Assembly: GCA_021802045.1 (NCBI GenBank) | Contig: JAKABB010000022.1 | Location: 1 to 33,269 of the forward strand | Direction of reading: 5' to 3' | DNA: 33,269 bases | DNA from: a bacterium | GTDB taxonomy: Bacteria; Chloroflexota; Dormibacteria; Aeolococcales; Bog-877 | Position numbers and translations under genes: made by a program | Shown: piece by piece, positions 25,395 through 33,269 of the stretch | How positions within the stretch are numbered: position 1 is the first letter of the stretch | Layout of the letters: each line of letters starts with the position of its first letter | The notes under the pieces: generated by a model | Seen by the model: the letters and a program-made list of their open reading frames with translations, nothing else | Database searches by the model: none | Told to the model about the DNA's origin: nothing

Positions 25395-25893
25395 GGCGGG
25401 GCCCACCGCCGAGCAGGGTGGCCGCCACGAAGATCGCGACGCCGATGCTGATGCCCATGTCGGCGACGTTGAAGAACGGCCAGTGCGGCAGCCGGATGAA
25501 GTCGACCACGTAGCCCTGGGTGGCCCGGTCGATGGCGTTGGCCACCGCCCCCCCGAGGAGCATCCCCAGCGCCACCTGCAGCAGCCACCGCTCCCCGGCC
25601 AGGGTGCGCCAGCGCCAGCTGATGAAGGCCACCACCGCCACCGCCACCGCCACGAAGAACCACTGGCCCCCGCCGCCGGCCAGGACCCCGAAGGCGGCGC
25701 CGTTGTTCTCGACGTAGTGGATGTGCACCGGCGAGCCCGCGAAGACCTCCTGCCCCAGGCGCAGGCTGTGGGTGACCCAGAACTTGGTCAGGCGGTCGAG
25801 GACGAAGACGGTGACCGCCGCCAGCAGCAGCCAGCGCGGCCACCCCCGCACCCGTCCCCGGGACGCCGGGCGGGCGGGCGGCTGCGGCTCCAC
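25387..25893 (-). CDS. lspA: Lipoprotein signal peptidase (signal peptidase II)
   Basis: LspA removes signal peptides from diacylated prolipoproteins in the cytoplasmic membrane. The 168-residue protein has four hydrophobic helices and the conserved NNGAAFG (63-69), GGAVANAIDR with catalytic Asp122, and FNVADMGISIG with catalytic Asp145. The start is GTG 25893. It overlaps the downstream pseudouridine synthase gene and lies 28 bp after the DksA/TraR gene, so the three are probably co-transcribed. Confidence 0.95.
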   Translation of the reverse strand: MEPQPPARPASRGRVRGWPRWLLLAAVTVFVLDRLTKFWVTHSLRLGQEVFAGSPVHIHYVENNGAAFGVLAGGGGQWFFVAVAVAVVAFISWRWRTLAGERWLLQVALGMLLGGAVANAIDRATQGYVVDFIRLPHWPFFNVADMGISIGVAIFVAATLLGGGPRRA

Positions 25894-25921
25894 GCGCCGC
25901 TCGCCGGAGGCGGCGGCCTCC

Positions 25922-26293
25922 TCAGCCGCGGTGGGCCTCCTTGCAGGGGACGCAGCGGGTGGCGTGGGGCAGGGCCCGCAGCCGCTCGATGGCGATCTCG
26001 GTCGAGCAGGCCCGGCAGCGGCCGTACTCGCCCCGCTGCAGGCGCCCCAGCGCCTCGTCGACCTGGTCGGCCATCTCCCGCAGGTTCTTGCGGATCGCCA
26101 TCGAGCGCTCCTGCTCCGCCATCTCCCCGGCGTGCTCGGTCGGGTGCTCGTGGAAGCTGGGGTCGTGCCGGCCCCCGTTGCTGGCGGTCGGGCCCAGGTC
26201 CATCAGTTCGTGGCGCAGGCGCTCCCGCTCCTGCTCGAGCTGGAGGCGGATCTCCGCCAGCTCCGCCTCGCGGGTGGTCGCACGGTCAGTCAT
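25922..26293 (-). CDS. TraR/DksA-type zinc-finger protein
   Basis: A 123-residue protein with an N-terminal coiled coil (about 5-35 and 60-87) and a C-terminal four-cysteine zinc finger (Cys93, 96, 114 and 117: CRAC, then CVPC). DksA-family proteins enter the RNA polymerase secondary channel and modify responses to ppGpp. The coiled-coil tip lacks an obvious DksA DxxDxA acidic motif, so it may act differently. ATG 26293 has GGGAG about seven bases upstream. This position beside lspA and ileS is common in Gram-positive genomes. Confidence 0.88.
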   Translation of the reverse strand: MTDRATTREAELAEIRLQLEQERERLRHELMDLGPTASNGGRHDPSFHEHPTEHAGEMAEQERSMAIRKNLREMADQVDEALGRLQRGEYGRCRACSTEIAIERLRALPHATRCVPCKEAHRG

Positions 26294-26376
26294 GGCTTGC
26301 TCCCGAACTGCGGGTGGGCCGGGTCACGCGGTGCCCCGGCGCTGACGCGGGCACCTGGGCGCCGGCTGGGGTCCGA

Positions 26377-29292
26377 TTATGGGCCGTCCTCGGCCGGGAG
26401 GGAAGACGCGGGCCCCCGGCGGACCAGGCCCAGCCAGTAGGCGGTGCCGTCGATCGTCCCCTCGGCGCTGTGCTCCACCGCCGGGCGGGCCCCCTGGGTG
26501 ACGCGCTGCACGCGATCGGCGAAGAGCAGGGTGGTGAGCCGCTCCGCCTGCCCCAGCACCGCCGCCCCCAGGGGGTCGGCGGCCTCGACGTAGAAGTCGA
26601 TCGGCTGCCCCGGTCGCAGGCCGGCGGCCCGGCGCAGCTCCTGGCCCCGGCGGCCGAGGGTCCGAACCCAGCCCTCATCCCGGAGCTCGGGGGTGAGGGC
26701 CAGGTCGAGGCTGACCGTCTCGCGCCCGTCCGCCGGGACCGGGGCGTACCGCACCTCCCGCACGTTGAGCTCCTCGGCTAGGACCGCCGCCAGCTCCGCC
26801 GAGAACGGCGCCCCGGCCACGGTCACCGCCGCCAGCGGCTGGCGCAGGGGGAGCCGGGCCCGCTCCCGCTGGGCGTGGGCCTCCTCCACCAGCCGCCGCA
26901 GCCGCGCCATCGCCTCCAGCAGCTCCGGATCGAGGTCGTCCGACCGGACCTCGGGGTAGTCGGTCAGGTGCACCGAGGACGGCTGCCCGGCCAGGGGGAC
27001 GCTGAGCTGGCGCCAGAGGGCGTCGCTGACGAAGGGCACGAACGGCGCCAGCAGGCGGGCCATGGTGCGCAGGGCCTGGTGGAGGGTGGCGCAGGCCGCC
27101 GTCGCCTCCTCGCCGCGGAAGCGCGCCCGCGAGCGGCGCACGTACCAGGTGCTGGCGTCGTCGACCAGCTGGGCCAGCTGCCGGCAGGCCACGGTGGCGT
27201 CGTAGAGGTCCATCCGCCGCCGCACCTCGGCGGTGGTCTGGGCCACCCGGGCCAGCAGCCAGCGGTCCAGCACCGACCGCTCCGCCGGGGCCGGGACGGC
27301 TTCGGCCGCGCCGGGGTCCCAGCCACAGAGGTTGGCGTAGGTCACCAGGAAGCTCTGCACGTTCCAGAGGATGAGCAGGAAGCGCTTGACCACCTCGGCG
27401 ATGCGCTCGGGGCTGACCCGGTACTCCTGGCCGACCGTGACCGTGGTGTAGAACCACCACCGCAGGGCGTCGGCCCCGTGGGCGTCCAGCAGGGCCAGGG
27501 GCTCGATGATGTTGCCGCGGGACTTGGACATCTTCTGCCCCGCGCCGTCGACGACATGGCTGGGCGAGACCACGTGCCGGTAGGCCGGCTGGTCGAAGAG
27601 CAGCACCGACTCCGCCAGGAGGGTGAAGAACCACCCCCGGGTCTGGTCGATGGCCTCGCAGATGAAGTCGGCCGGGTGGGCCCCCGCGAAGCGATCGGCG
27701 TTCTCGAACGGGTAGTGCCACTGGGCGTAGGGCATGGCCCCGCTGTCGTACCAGGCGTCGATCACCTGGGGCACCCGGCGCATGGCGCCGCCGCAGGCGC
27801 AGGCCAGCTGGACCTCGTCGATGAAGGGCTTGTGGGGGTCGGCGTCCGCGGGCAGCCCCAGCTCGGCGAAGCTGCCCACGCAGCGCTGGGCGTCGCAGTC
27901 GGGGCAGATCCAGATCGGCAGCGGCGTGCCCCAGTAGCGGTCACGGGAGAGGTTCCAGTCTTGCAGCGACTCCAGCCAGTTGCCCATGCGCCCGTCGCGC
28001 AGGTGCGCCGGCACCCACTGCACGCTCTGGTTGTGGACCAGGAGGCGCTCTTTGACGGCGGTGGTGCGGATGAACCACGAGGTCAGGGCGTAGTACAGGA
28101 GCGGGGTCTCACAGCGCCAGCAGAAGGGGTAGGTGTGGCGGATCGGGTCCGCCCGGTAGAGCAGGCCACGCCCCTCCAGGTCCTCGACGATGCGGGGGTC
28201 GGCGTCCTTGACGAAGAGGCCGGCGAAGGCGCCCGCCATCGGCAGGAAGCACCCGTCGAGCCCGACGGTGTGGCGCACCGGGAGCCCCTCCTGCTGGCAG
28301 AGCAGGAGGTCGTCCTCGCCGTAGGCCCCGGCGGTGTGCACCACCCCGGTGCCCTCGGTGGTGCTGACGAAGGTGGCCGCCACCACCCGGAAGGCGTCGC
28401 CCTCGGGGGCCGCCTGCGGGTAGAGGGGCTGGTAGCGCCGGCCCACCAGCTCGGACGCCGGGACCGGGCCCTCGACCTCGTAGGGCCCCTGCAGCAGCGA
28501 CAGCCGCTCCCGGGCCAGGATCAGCCGCTCCGCCCCCTGGCGAACCCGCACGTACTCGATCTCGGGCCCGACCGCCAGGCCCACGTTGCCGGGCAGGGTC
28601 CAGGGGGTGGTGGTCCAGGCCAGGATGCTGGTCTGCGGCTCGTCGACCAGGCGGAAGCGGACCGTGACCGCGGTGTCGGGGGTGTCCTCGCGGTACCCCT
28701 GGTTGAGCTCGTGGGTGCTGAGCGAGGTCTGGCAGCGCGGGCAGTAGGGCGAGACCCGGTAGCCCTGGTAGAGCCAGCCGCGGTCCCAGATCTGCTTCAG
28801 GCTCCACCACACCGACTCGATGTACGGGGGGTCGTAGGTCCGGTAGGGACTCTGCATGTCCAGCCAGAAGCCGATGCGCCGGGTCAGCTGCTCCCACTCC
28901 CCGATGAACTCGGCCACGCTCTGCCGGCAGAGCCGGTTGAACGCCGCCACCCCGTGGCGCTCGATCTCGGCCTTGCTGTGCAGGCCCAGCCGGCGCTCCA
29001 CCTCCAGCTCCACCGGCAGCCCGTGGGTGTCCCACCCGGCCCGGCGCTCGACCCGCCGTCCGAGCATCTGCTGGTAGCGCAGGAAGCCGTCCTTGAAGGC
29101 CCGGGCCAGGACGTGGTGCACGCCGGGCCGGCCGTTGGCGGTCGGCGGCCCCTCGTAGAAGGTGAAGGCCGGCGCCTGGGCCCGCTGGCGCAGGGCGGCC
29201 TCAAAGGGGTCCTCGGCGTCCCACAGCCGCTGGATCCGCTGCTCCAGCTCGGGGAAGCTGACCTGGGCCGGGACGGGGTCGAAGGCGGGCAT
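26377..29292 (-). CDS. ileS: Isoleucyl-tRNA synthetase, type 2 with GVHH motif
   Basis: IleRS charges tRNA-Ile. The 971-residue protein follows the Thermus/eukaryote-like type 2 pattern: FYEGPPTANG, GWDTHGLPVELEVE, PYCPRC with SxHE, WTTTPWTLPGN of the editing domain, WYDSGAMP, and the KMSKS loop (587-591). The HIGH motif, expected as HVGH, reads G57-V58-H59-H60. The C-terminal region is shorter than the 1043-residue Thermus enzyme, with the segment after AEELNV largely missing. ATG 29292 has GGAG eight bases upstream. It lies downstream of ftsZ across a 191-bp gap containing a possible TAGGCT -10 (29445-29440). No T-box motif was found. Confidence 0.95.
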   Translation of the reverse strand: MPAFDPVPAQVSFPELEQRIQRLWDAEDPFEAALRQRAQAPAFTFYEGPPTANGRPGVHHVLARAFKDGFLRYQQMLGRRVERRAGWDTHGLPVELEVERRLGLHSKAEIERHGVAAFNRLCRQSVAEFIGEWEQLTRRIGFWLDMQSPYRTYDPPYIESVWWSLKQIWDRGWLYQGYRVSPYCPRCQTSLSTHELNQGYREDTPDTAVTVRFRLVDEPQTSILAWTTTPWTLPGNVGLAVGPEIEYVRVRQGAERLILARERLSLLQGPYEVEGPVPASELVGRRYQPLYPQAAPEGDAFRVVAATFVSTTEGTGVVHTAGAYGEDDLLLCQQEGLPVRHTVGLDGCFLPMAGAFAGLFVKDADPRIVEDLEGRGLLYRADPIRHTYPFCWRCETPLLYYALTSWFIRTTAVKERLLVHNQSVQWVPAHLRDGRMGNWLESLQDWNLSRDRYWGTPLPIWICPDCDAQRCVGSFAELGLPADADPHKPFIDEVQLACACGGAMRRVPQVIDAWYDSGAMPYAQWHYPFENADRFAGAHPADFICEAIDQTRGWFFTLLAESVLLFDQPAYRHVVSPSHVVDGAGQKMSKSRGNIIEPLALLDAHGADALRWWFYTTVTVGQEYRVSPERIAEVVKRFLLILWNVQSFLVTYANLCGWDPGAAEAVPAPAERSVLDRWLLARVAQTTAEVRRRMDLYDATVACRQLAQLVDDASTWYVRRSRARFRGEEATAACATLHQALRTMARLLAPFVPFVSDALWRQLSVPLAGQPSSVHLTDYPEVRSDDLDPELLEAMARLRRLVEEAHAQRERARLPLRQPLAAVTVAGAPFSAELAAVLAEELNVREVRYAPVPADGRETVSLDLALTPELRDEGWVRTLGRRGQELRRAAGLRPGQPIDFYVEAADPLGAAVLGQAERLTTLLFADRVQRVTQGARPAVEHSAEGTIDGTAYWLGLVRRGPASSLPAEDGP

Positions 29293-29483
29293 GATGGGCT
29301 CCGAGGAGAGGCGCGTTGAGTGGGGGACCAGGCTGCGGGGGCGGGTGGCGCCTCGCCAGCGCTCCGGCGCCGCCCGCGCCGCTAGGGCCTGGCGCCTGTC
29401 AGCGCCCCCCCTGGCGGCGGGACCGGCCCGCCCGCCCCGAGCCTAGCACGGGCACCCGTCGGCCCACAGGCGGCGGCTGGAGG

Positions 29484-30599
29484 TCAGCGCCGCTCCCGCA
29501 GGAAGGCGGGGATGTCCAGGTCGTCGAAGGCCGACGGCGTGCGCCGCGGCTCCTCCAACCGGGCCGGGGAGGCGGGACGCTCGATCAGGTCCTGCGGGCG
29601 CATCTGGCGGTAGCGCTCGGCGCTGCTGAGGTGGCCCCCGGTGACCGTGAACCCGGTGGCGATGACGGTGATCTTGACCTCGCCACCCATGTGATCGTCG
29701 ATGACCGTGCCCCAGATGATGTTGCAGCTGGGGTCGGCGTTCTCCCGCACCATCTGGCAGGCCTCGTTGACCTCGTAGAGCGTGAGGTCGGCCCCGCCGG
29801 TGATGTTGAGCAGGATCCCCTGGGCCCCGGAGATGGTGGTCTCCAGGAGCTGGCTGGCGATGGCGTCGCGGGCGGCGTCGGTGGCGCGCTGGTCCCCGCT
29901 GCCGTGGCCGATGCCCATCAGGGCCGCCCCCTGGCCGCTCATGATCGCCTTGACGTCGGCGAAGTCGAGGTTGATCAGCCCGGGGTAGACGATGAGGTCG
30001 CTGATGCCCTGCACCCCCTGGCGCAGGACGTCGTCGGCCTTGCGGAAGGCGTCGACGATCGGCGTCTTGCGGTCGGTGACGGCGATCAGGCGCTCGTTGG
30101 GGATGGTGATCAGGGTGTCGACCTTGCCGGCCATCTCCTCCAGGCCACGGTCGGCCGCCTCCATGCGCCTTGTGCCCTCGAAGACGAAGGGCTTGGTGAC
30201 GATGCCGATGGTGAGGGCACCGGTGCTGCGGGCGATCTCGGCGATGACCGGCGCGGCCCCGGTCCCGGTGCCGCCGCCCATGCCGGCGGTGACGAAGACC
30301 ATGTCGGTGTCGTGCAGCAGGCGGGTCAGGTCCTCGCGGTTCTCCTCGGCCGCCGACTCCCCCACCTCGGGGTTGCCGCCCGCGCCCAGCCCGCGCGTCA
30401 CCTTGCGCCCGATGTGGAGCTTGACGGTGGCGTCGGAGGCATCCAGGGCCTGCTTGTCGGTGTTGACCGCGATGAACTCGACCCCGCGCAGCTTGGCCTT
30501 GATCATCCGGTTCACCGCGTTGCTGCCGCCACCCCCAACGCCGATGACCTTGATGCGGGCGTTGCCGCCGATGGTGCGGTCGAGGTCCTCTAGCGGCAT
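29484..30599 (-). CDS. ftsZ: Cell division protein FtsZ
   Basis: FtsZ is the tubulin-like GTPase forming the division ring. The 371-residue protein has GTP-binding [13 protein letters not shown] (20-32), the tubulin signature GGGTGTG (108-114), and the C-terminal conserved peptide DIPAFLR that binds FtsA. The linker between core and peptide is short, about 40 residues. ATG 30599 has AAGGAGA six bases upstream; an in-frame ATG at 30623 lacks one. It follows ftsA by 69 bp. SepF, YlmE and DivIVA genes that usually follow are missing. Confidence 0.97.
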   Translation of the reverse strand: MPLEDLDRTIGGNARIKVIGVGGGGSNAVNRMIKAKLRGVEFIAVNTDKQALDASDATVKLHIGRKVTRGLGAGGNPEVGESAAEENREDLTRLLHDTDMVFVTAGMGGGTGTGAAPVIAEIARSTGALTIGIVTKPFVFEGTRRMEAADRGLEEMAGKVDTLITIPNERLIAVTDRKTPIVDAFRKADDVLRQGVQGISDLIVYPGLINLDFADVKAIMSGQGAALMGIGHGSGDQRATDAARDAIASQLLETTISGAQGILLNITGGADLTLYEVNEACQMVRENADPSCNIIWGTVIDDHMGGEVKITVIATGFTVTGGHLSSAERYRQMRPQDLIERPASPARLEEPRRTPSAFDDLDIPAFLRERR

Positions 30600-30668
30600 C
30601 AGCGTCTCCTTGGCATGGGGCACCGGTCGTCCAGGCCCGCGCTGCGGGCGGTGGACACGGTCGGGTGA

Positions 30669-31886
30669 TTAGAAGAGGTCATGGAGCCAGCGGTTGAGGC
30701 GGCCGGCGGTGCCGGCGGCACGGGTGTTGGAGCGCTCGCGGCGAGCCTCGGAGCGCGCGCCCCAGCGCAGCAGGCCGGCGGCGGTGGCGTCGCCGGGGAG
30801 CGCCAGCTGGTCGGCCAGCCCGTGCAGCCCCTCGGGGACCGCGACCCGCACCGGCACCTCCAGGATGCGGTGGACGGCCTGGGGGAAGCCCTCCAGGCAG
30901 ACGGTGCCCCCGGTCAGGATCAGCCGCTCCAGGGGCCCGGCGACGGCCGCGGCCCGGGTCAGCTCGTGGCCGATGAGACGGGCCAGCTCGTGGGCCCGGG
31001 GCTCGATGATGTCCACCAGCTGCCGCCGCGTCACCTCGCGGGGGCCGGCGCCGGCGGCGCCGTGGACGGTCACCACCTCGTCGGCGCGCAGCGCCGCCGG
31101 GTCGCAGTGGCCGTAGCGCACCTTCAACTGCTCCGCCTCGGCCAGCTCGCAGTGCAGGCCGGCGGCCAGGTCCACGCTCACGTGCTGGCCACCGACCGGC
31201 AGCACCGCCGTGTGGCAGATGGCGGACCCGGCGAAGACGGCGATGTCGGTGGTGCCGCCCCCGATGTCGGCCACGGCCACCGCCCGGTCCAGCTCCACGT
31301 CGCGGATGACCCCCTCGGCCGCGGCCAGCGCCCCCACCACCACGTCCTCGATCTGGAGGCCGGCGGCATGGGCGGCGGCGACCAGGCTGGAGATCGGGCC
31401 GCTGCCCGCGGTCACCAGGTGGGCGGCCACCTCCAGCCGCGATCCCGGGACCCCCACCGGGTCACGGAGCGGGCTGCCCCCATCGACCAGGTAGCCCCGC
31501 GGGATCAGATGCACCAGCTCCTCGCCGGCGGGGAGCGGCACCGCCCGGGCGGCGTCCAGGACGCGGTTGACGTCGGCGGTGGTGACCCGCCCGTCGCGGC
31601 CGCCGACGGAGACCACCGCCTCTTGGACGAAGGCGGCGACGTGGGCTCCCGAGATCCCCAGGACCACGGTGTCGACCAGGACCCCGGAGGTCCGCTCCGC
31701 CCCCTCCACCGCGGCCATGATGGCGGGCACCAGCGCCTCCTGGTCGACCACCACCCCCTTGCGCAGGCCGAAGCTGGGGGCGGTCCCCACCCCCAGGACC
31801 CGCAGCCGACCACCCTCGGACTCGCCGACGGCGCAGCGGATCGTGGTCGAGCCGACGTCGAGGGCGACCACCCGGCGCCCGCTCAC
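30669..31886 (-). CDS. ftsA: Cell division protein FtsA
   Basis: FtsA is an actin-like ATPase that anchors FtsZ to the membrane. The 405-residue protein has phosphate-binding VALDVGSTTIRC (7-18), VADIGGGTTDIAVF, GGTVCLEGF, and ends with the amphipathic membrane-targeting helix LNRWLHDLF. The start is GTG 31886; no strong ribosome-binding site is visible. A promoter-like sequence lies 190-220 bp upstream (32078-32106), after a terminator behind ftsQ, so ftsA-ftsZ may be transcribed separately from ftsQ. Confidence 0.95.
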   Translation of the reverse strand: MSGRRVVALDVGSTTIRCAVGESEGGRLRVLGVGTAPSFGLRKGVVVDQEALVPAIMAAVEGAERTSGVLVDTVVLGISGAHVAAFVQEAVVSVGGRDGRVTTADVNRVLDAARAVPLPAGEELVHLIPRGYLVDGGSPLRDPVGVPGSRLEVAAHLVTAGSGPISSLVAAAHAAGLQIEDVVVGALAAAEGVIRDVELDRAVAVADIGGGTTDIAVFAGSAICHTAVLPVGGQHVSVDLAAGLHCELAEAEQLKVRYGHCDPAALRADEVVTVHGAAGAGPREVTRRQLVDIIEPRAHELARLIGHELTRAAAVAGPLERLILTGGTVCLEGFPQAVHRILEVPVRVAVPEGLHGLADQLALPGDATAAGLLRWGARSEARRERSNTRAAGTAGRLNRWLHDLF

Positions 31887-32077
31887 GGGCGGTACCCGGC
31901 GCGGGCCGCCCGCCAGCCAGCGGTCCTCTGGGCGTCAGTCGGTGCGGTGGGTCCCGCAACGGGCATTGGGCATCCTGGCAGGGCGGTGGGCTGAGACCGT
32001 GATGGGGACGGGGACGGGCACGGCCACCGACTGTGGTCCGGGCTCGGGTCGGCGGGAGTGGGATGCACGCCGCCCGG

Positions 32078-32106
32078 AGTGTACCGGCTCCAGCGGTGGG
32101 ACACAA
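32078..32106 (-). promoter_or_regulatory. Promoter for ftsA-ftsZ
   Basis: On the minus strand, TTGTGT (32106-32101) and TACACT (32083-32078) are spaced by 17 bp. TACACT is the same hexamer found upstream of tmRNA. The predicted start near 32071 gives an ftsA leader of about 185 nt that contains no gene I can recognise. The promoter lies just beyond the putative ftsQ terminator. Confidence 0.6.
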
Positions 32107-32119
32107 GGGCTGAGGGTCG

Positions 32120-32141
32120 AAAAAACCACAGGATGTTGTGG
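32120..32141 (-). terminator. Intrinsic terminator after ftsQ
   Basis: On the minus strand CCACA (32141-32137) pairs with TGTGG (32130-32126) around a six-base loop, followed by six T residues (32125-32120). The stem is short, but a T6 run is exceptional in this GC-rich sequence. It lies 57 bp after the ftsQ stop. Confidence 0.6.
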
Positions 32142-32197
32142 CACGGGCTGGGCACGCCCACCGTCCCTTGGGGCGCGGTGTTCCGGGCCCGCGGGCC

Positions 32198-33269
32198 TCA
32201 CGTGGGGCCGCCGGCCGTCGCCGGCGTCCTGCTGGGGCTCGCCTGGGGGTTCGGGTGGGGCGTGGGCGCCACGGCGGCGGTGGGACTGGAGGATGCGCTG
32301 GGGCTGGCGGCGGACGAGGGTCGCGGCGATGGCGCCGCGGTGGGGCTGGTGGTGGCCGCGCTGGCCGCGCCGGCCACCAGATGGGGGACCGCGACCGACG
32401 GCAGCGCCGGGGGGTGGCCGTAGACGACCGCGGCCTGGGTGGCGTCGATCAGGTTGATGGCGGCCAGGTGGGGCGAGGCCAGGTTGACCCCGTCCCGCCG
32501 CACCGCGCTCAGGGTCTCGAGCGCGGTGCCCAGGCGCGCCACCTGAGCCGGGGTGAGCACCGACCCCATCTGCGCGACCCATCCCGGACCGGTGTAGACG
32601 TCCAGCGTCCCGGCCGCGGTGATGACGAACTCCCGCACCCGGACCCCGTAGGCCCTGGGGAAGGCGGTCGCCAGCAGCGGCAGGGCCCGCGCCAGGGGGG
32701 CCAGGATGACGGGCCGACCGTGACGGGCGCCCGCGCCGGGCCGCAGGTCCAGCAGCCGGGGCAGTCGGGCGGCCATCGCCGGCTCCGCCGAGGCGGCGGC
32801 CAGAGGCACCCCGGAGGCGGCCAGGAGCACCGTGCGACCGGCGTGGACGTAGGCCAGGGCCGGGGTCCACAGCCGGACCTGGATCAGCAGCGACGAGGGC
32901 CAGCGCACCGTGACGGAGGCGCTGCGCACCGCACTCAGCGCCTCCAGGCGCTGGGTCACGGCGCCGGTGCTGACCCGCAGCATGCTCTCGCCCCGGTGGA
33001 CGCCGGACGCGGCCAGGACGGCGCTGACGGGCAGGGAGGCGGCTCCCTCGACGGTGATGCGCTGGACCCGCAGGAGCGGGGAGCCGAGGAGCACGCCGGT
33101 GGCAAACGCCGCCGTCAGGATGGCGGCGGTCCCCACCCGGAACCGGCTCGACTGGGCCTGCCACCAGCGCCAGGCCAGCGTCAGCTCCGGGGTGGAGGCC
33201 CGCCAGCGGCGGGGCGCCCGGGGGGGCCGCGCGCGCCGGGCCGCGGCCCGGCGCGCGATCTCCGGGGCC
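32198..33269 (-). CDS. ftsQ: Cell division protein FtsQ/DivIB (5' end beyond window)
   Basis: FtsQ is a single-span scaffold of the divisome. A membrane helix (VGTAAILTAAFATGVLLGSPLL) is followed by a POTRA-type start (VQRITVEGAASLPVSAVLAASG) and the beta domain (SVRSASVTVRWPSSLLIQVR analog, then WTPALAYV). The last 60 residues are Ser/Pro/Ala/Thr-rich and exported, of unusual composition. The frame stays open upstream to the window edge with basic, Trp-rich cytoplasmic residues, so I treat it as partial; GTG 33136 is a possible start but would place the helix at the very N-terminus. It precedes ftsA across a 311-bp gap. Confidence 0.87.
   Translation of the reverse strand, partial: APEIARRAAARRARPPRAPRRWRASTPELTLAWRWWQAQSSRFRVGTAAILTAAFATGVLLGSPLLRVQRITVEGAASLPVSAVLAASGVHRGESMLRVSTGAVTQRLEALSAVRSASVTVRWPSSLLIQVRLWTPALAYVHAGRTVLLAASGVPLAAASAEPAMAARLPRLLDLRPGAGARHGRPVILAPLARALPLLATAFPRAYGVRVREFVITAAGTLDVYTGPGWVAQMGSVLTPAQVARLGTALETLSAVRRDGVNLASPHLAAINLIDATQAAVVYGHPPALPSVAVPHLVAGAASAATTSPTAAPSPRPSSAASPSASSSPTAAVAPTPHPNPQASPSRTPATAGGPT

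Noticed and set aside
29293-29483. T-box riboswitch upstream of ileS
   Set aside because: The GGGTGGxACCGCG-like T-box core is not present on the minus strand; a partial look-alike on the plus strand faces the wrong way.

Overview
The window comes from a very GC-rich bacterium (roughly 70-75% G+C by eye) that carries FtsA next to FtsZ, a Kdp potassium pump, tmRNA and an actinobacterial-style gmk/coaBC/priA/fmt neighbourhood. FtsA argues against most Actinomycetota. Together these suggest a high-GC Terrabacteria lineage near Chloroflexota or Dormibacterota. That placement is inference; no 16S rRNA is present.

Layout. (1) 1-1214: the last codons of an unknown plus-strand gene with a terminator-like hairpin, a complete minus-strand tmRNA, and a non-coding stretch holding a candidate kdp promoter. 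(2) 1215-5930, plus strand: kdpA-kdpB-kdpC, a 27-residue membrane peptide and kdpF. (3) 5955-9436, minus strand: the Kdp regulators with KdpD split into two genes (histidine kinase, then KdpE, then a separate KdpD sensor/USP domain). (4) 9495-18120, minus strand: smpB, fmt, a KimA-like potassium transporter, priA, coaBC and a YcaQ-like gene, several with 4-bp start/stop overlaps. (5) 18237-23713: an accessory segment with an ECF sigma factor and its membrane partner carrying two nearly identical DUF4232 domains, soxR with a perfect SoxR-box palindrome, two VapBC-type toxin-antitoxin pairs, an alpha/beta hydrolase and a decayed aminoglycoside-phosphotransferase remnant. (6) 23851-33269, minus strand: gmk, an RluA-type pseudouridine synthase, lspA, a DksA/TraR protein, ileS, ftsZ, ftsA and the 5'-truncated ftsQ.

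How it works together. Sections 2-4 hold two potassium-uptake systems of different mechanism (KdpFABC P-type pump and a KimA/KUP-family carrier) plus the Kdp regulators, so this is a potassium-homeostasis locus fused to housekeeping genes. Section 5 separates gmk from coaBC, which are usually close neighbours, and has the toxin-antitoxin pairs, pseudogene and stress regulators typical of an insertion-prone site. Section 6 is the distal part of a division and cell-wall cluster.

The most notable points are the split KdpD, an IleRS of the type 2 class with a rearranged HIGH motif (GVHH), the near-identical DUF4232 tandem in a putative anti-sigma factor, a SoxR box with promoter-like spacing pointing away from soxR, the KimA-like transporter with a doubled cytosolic domain, and toxin genes that appear to start with TTG and CTG overlapping the antitoxin stop. 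Promoter-like sequences recur with -35 TTGATG or TTGTGT and -10 TACCCT, TACACT or TAGCCT.
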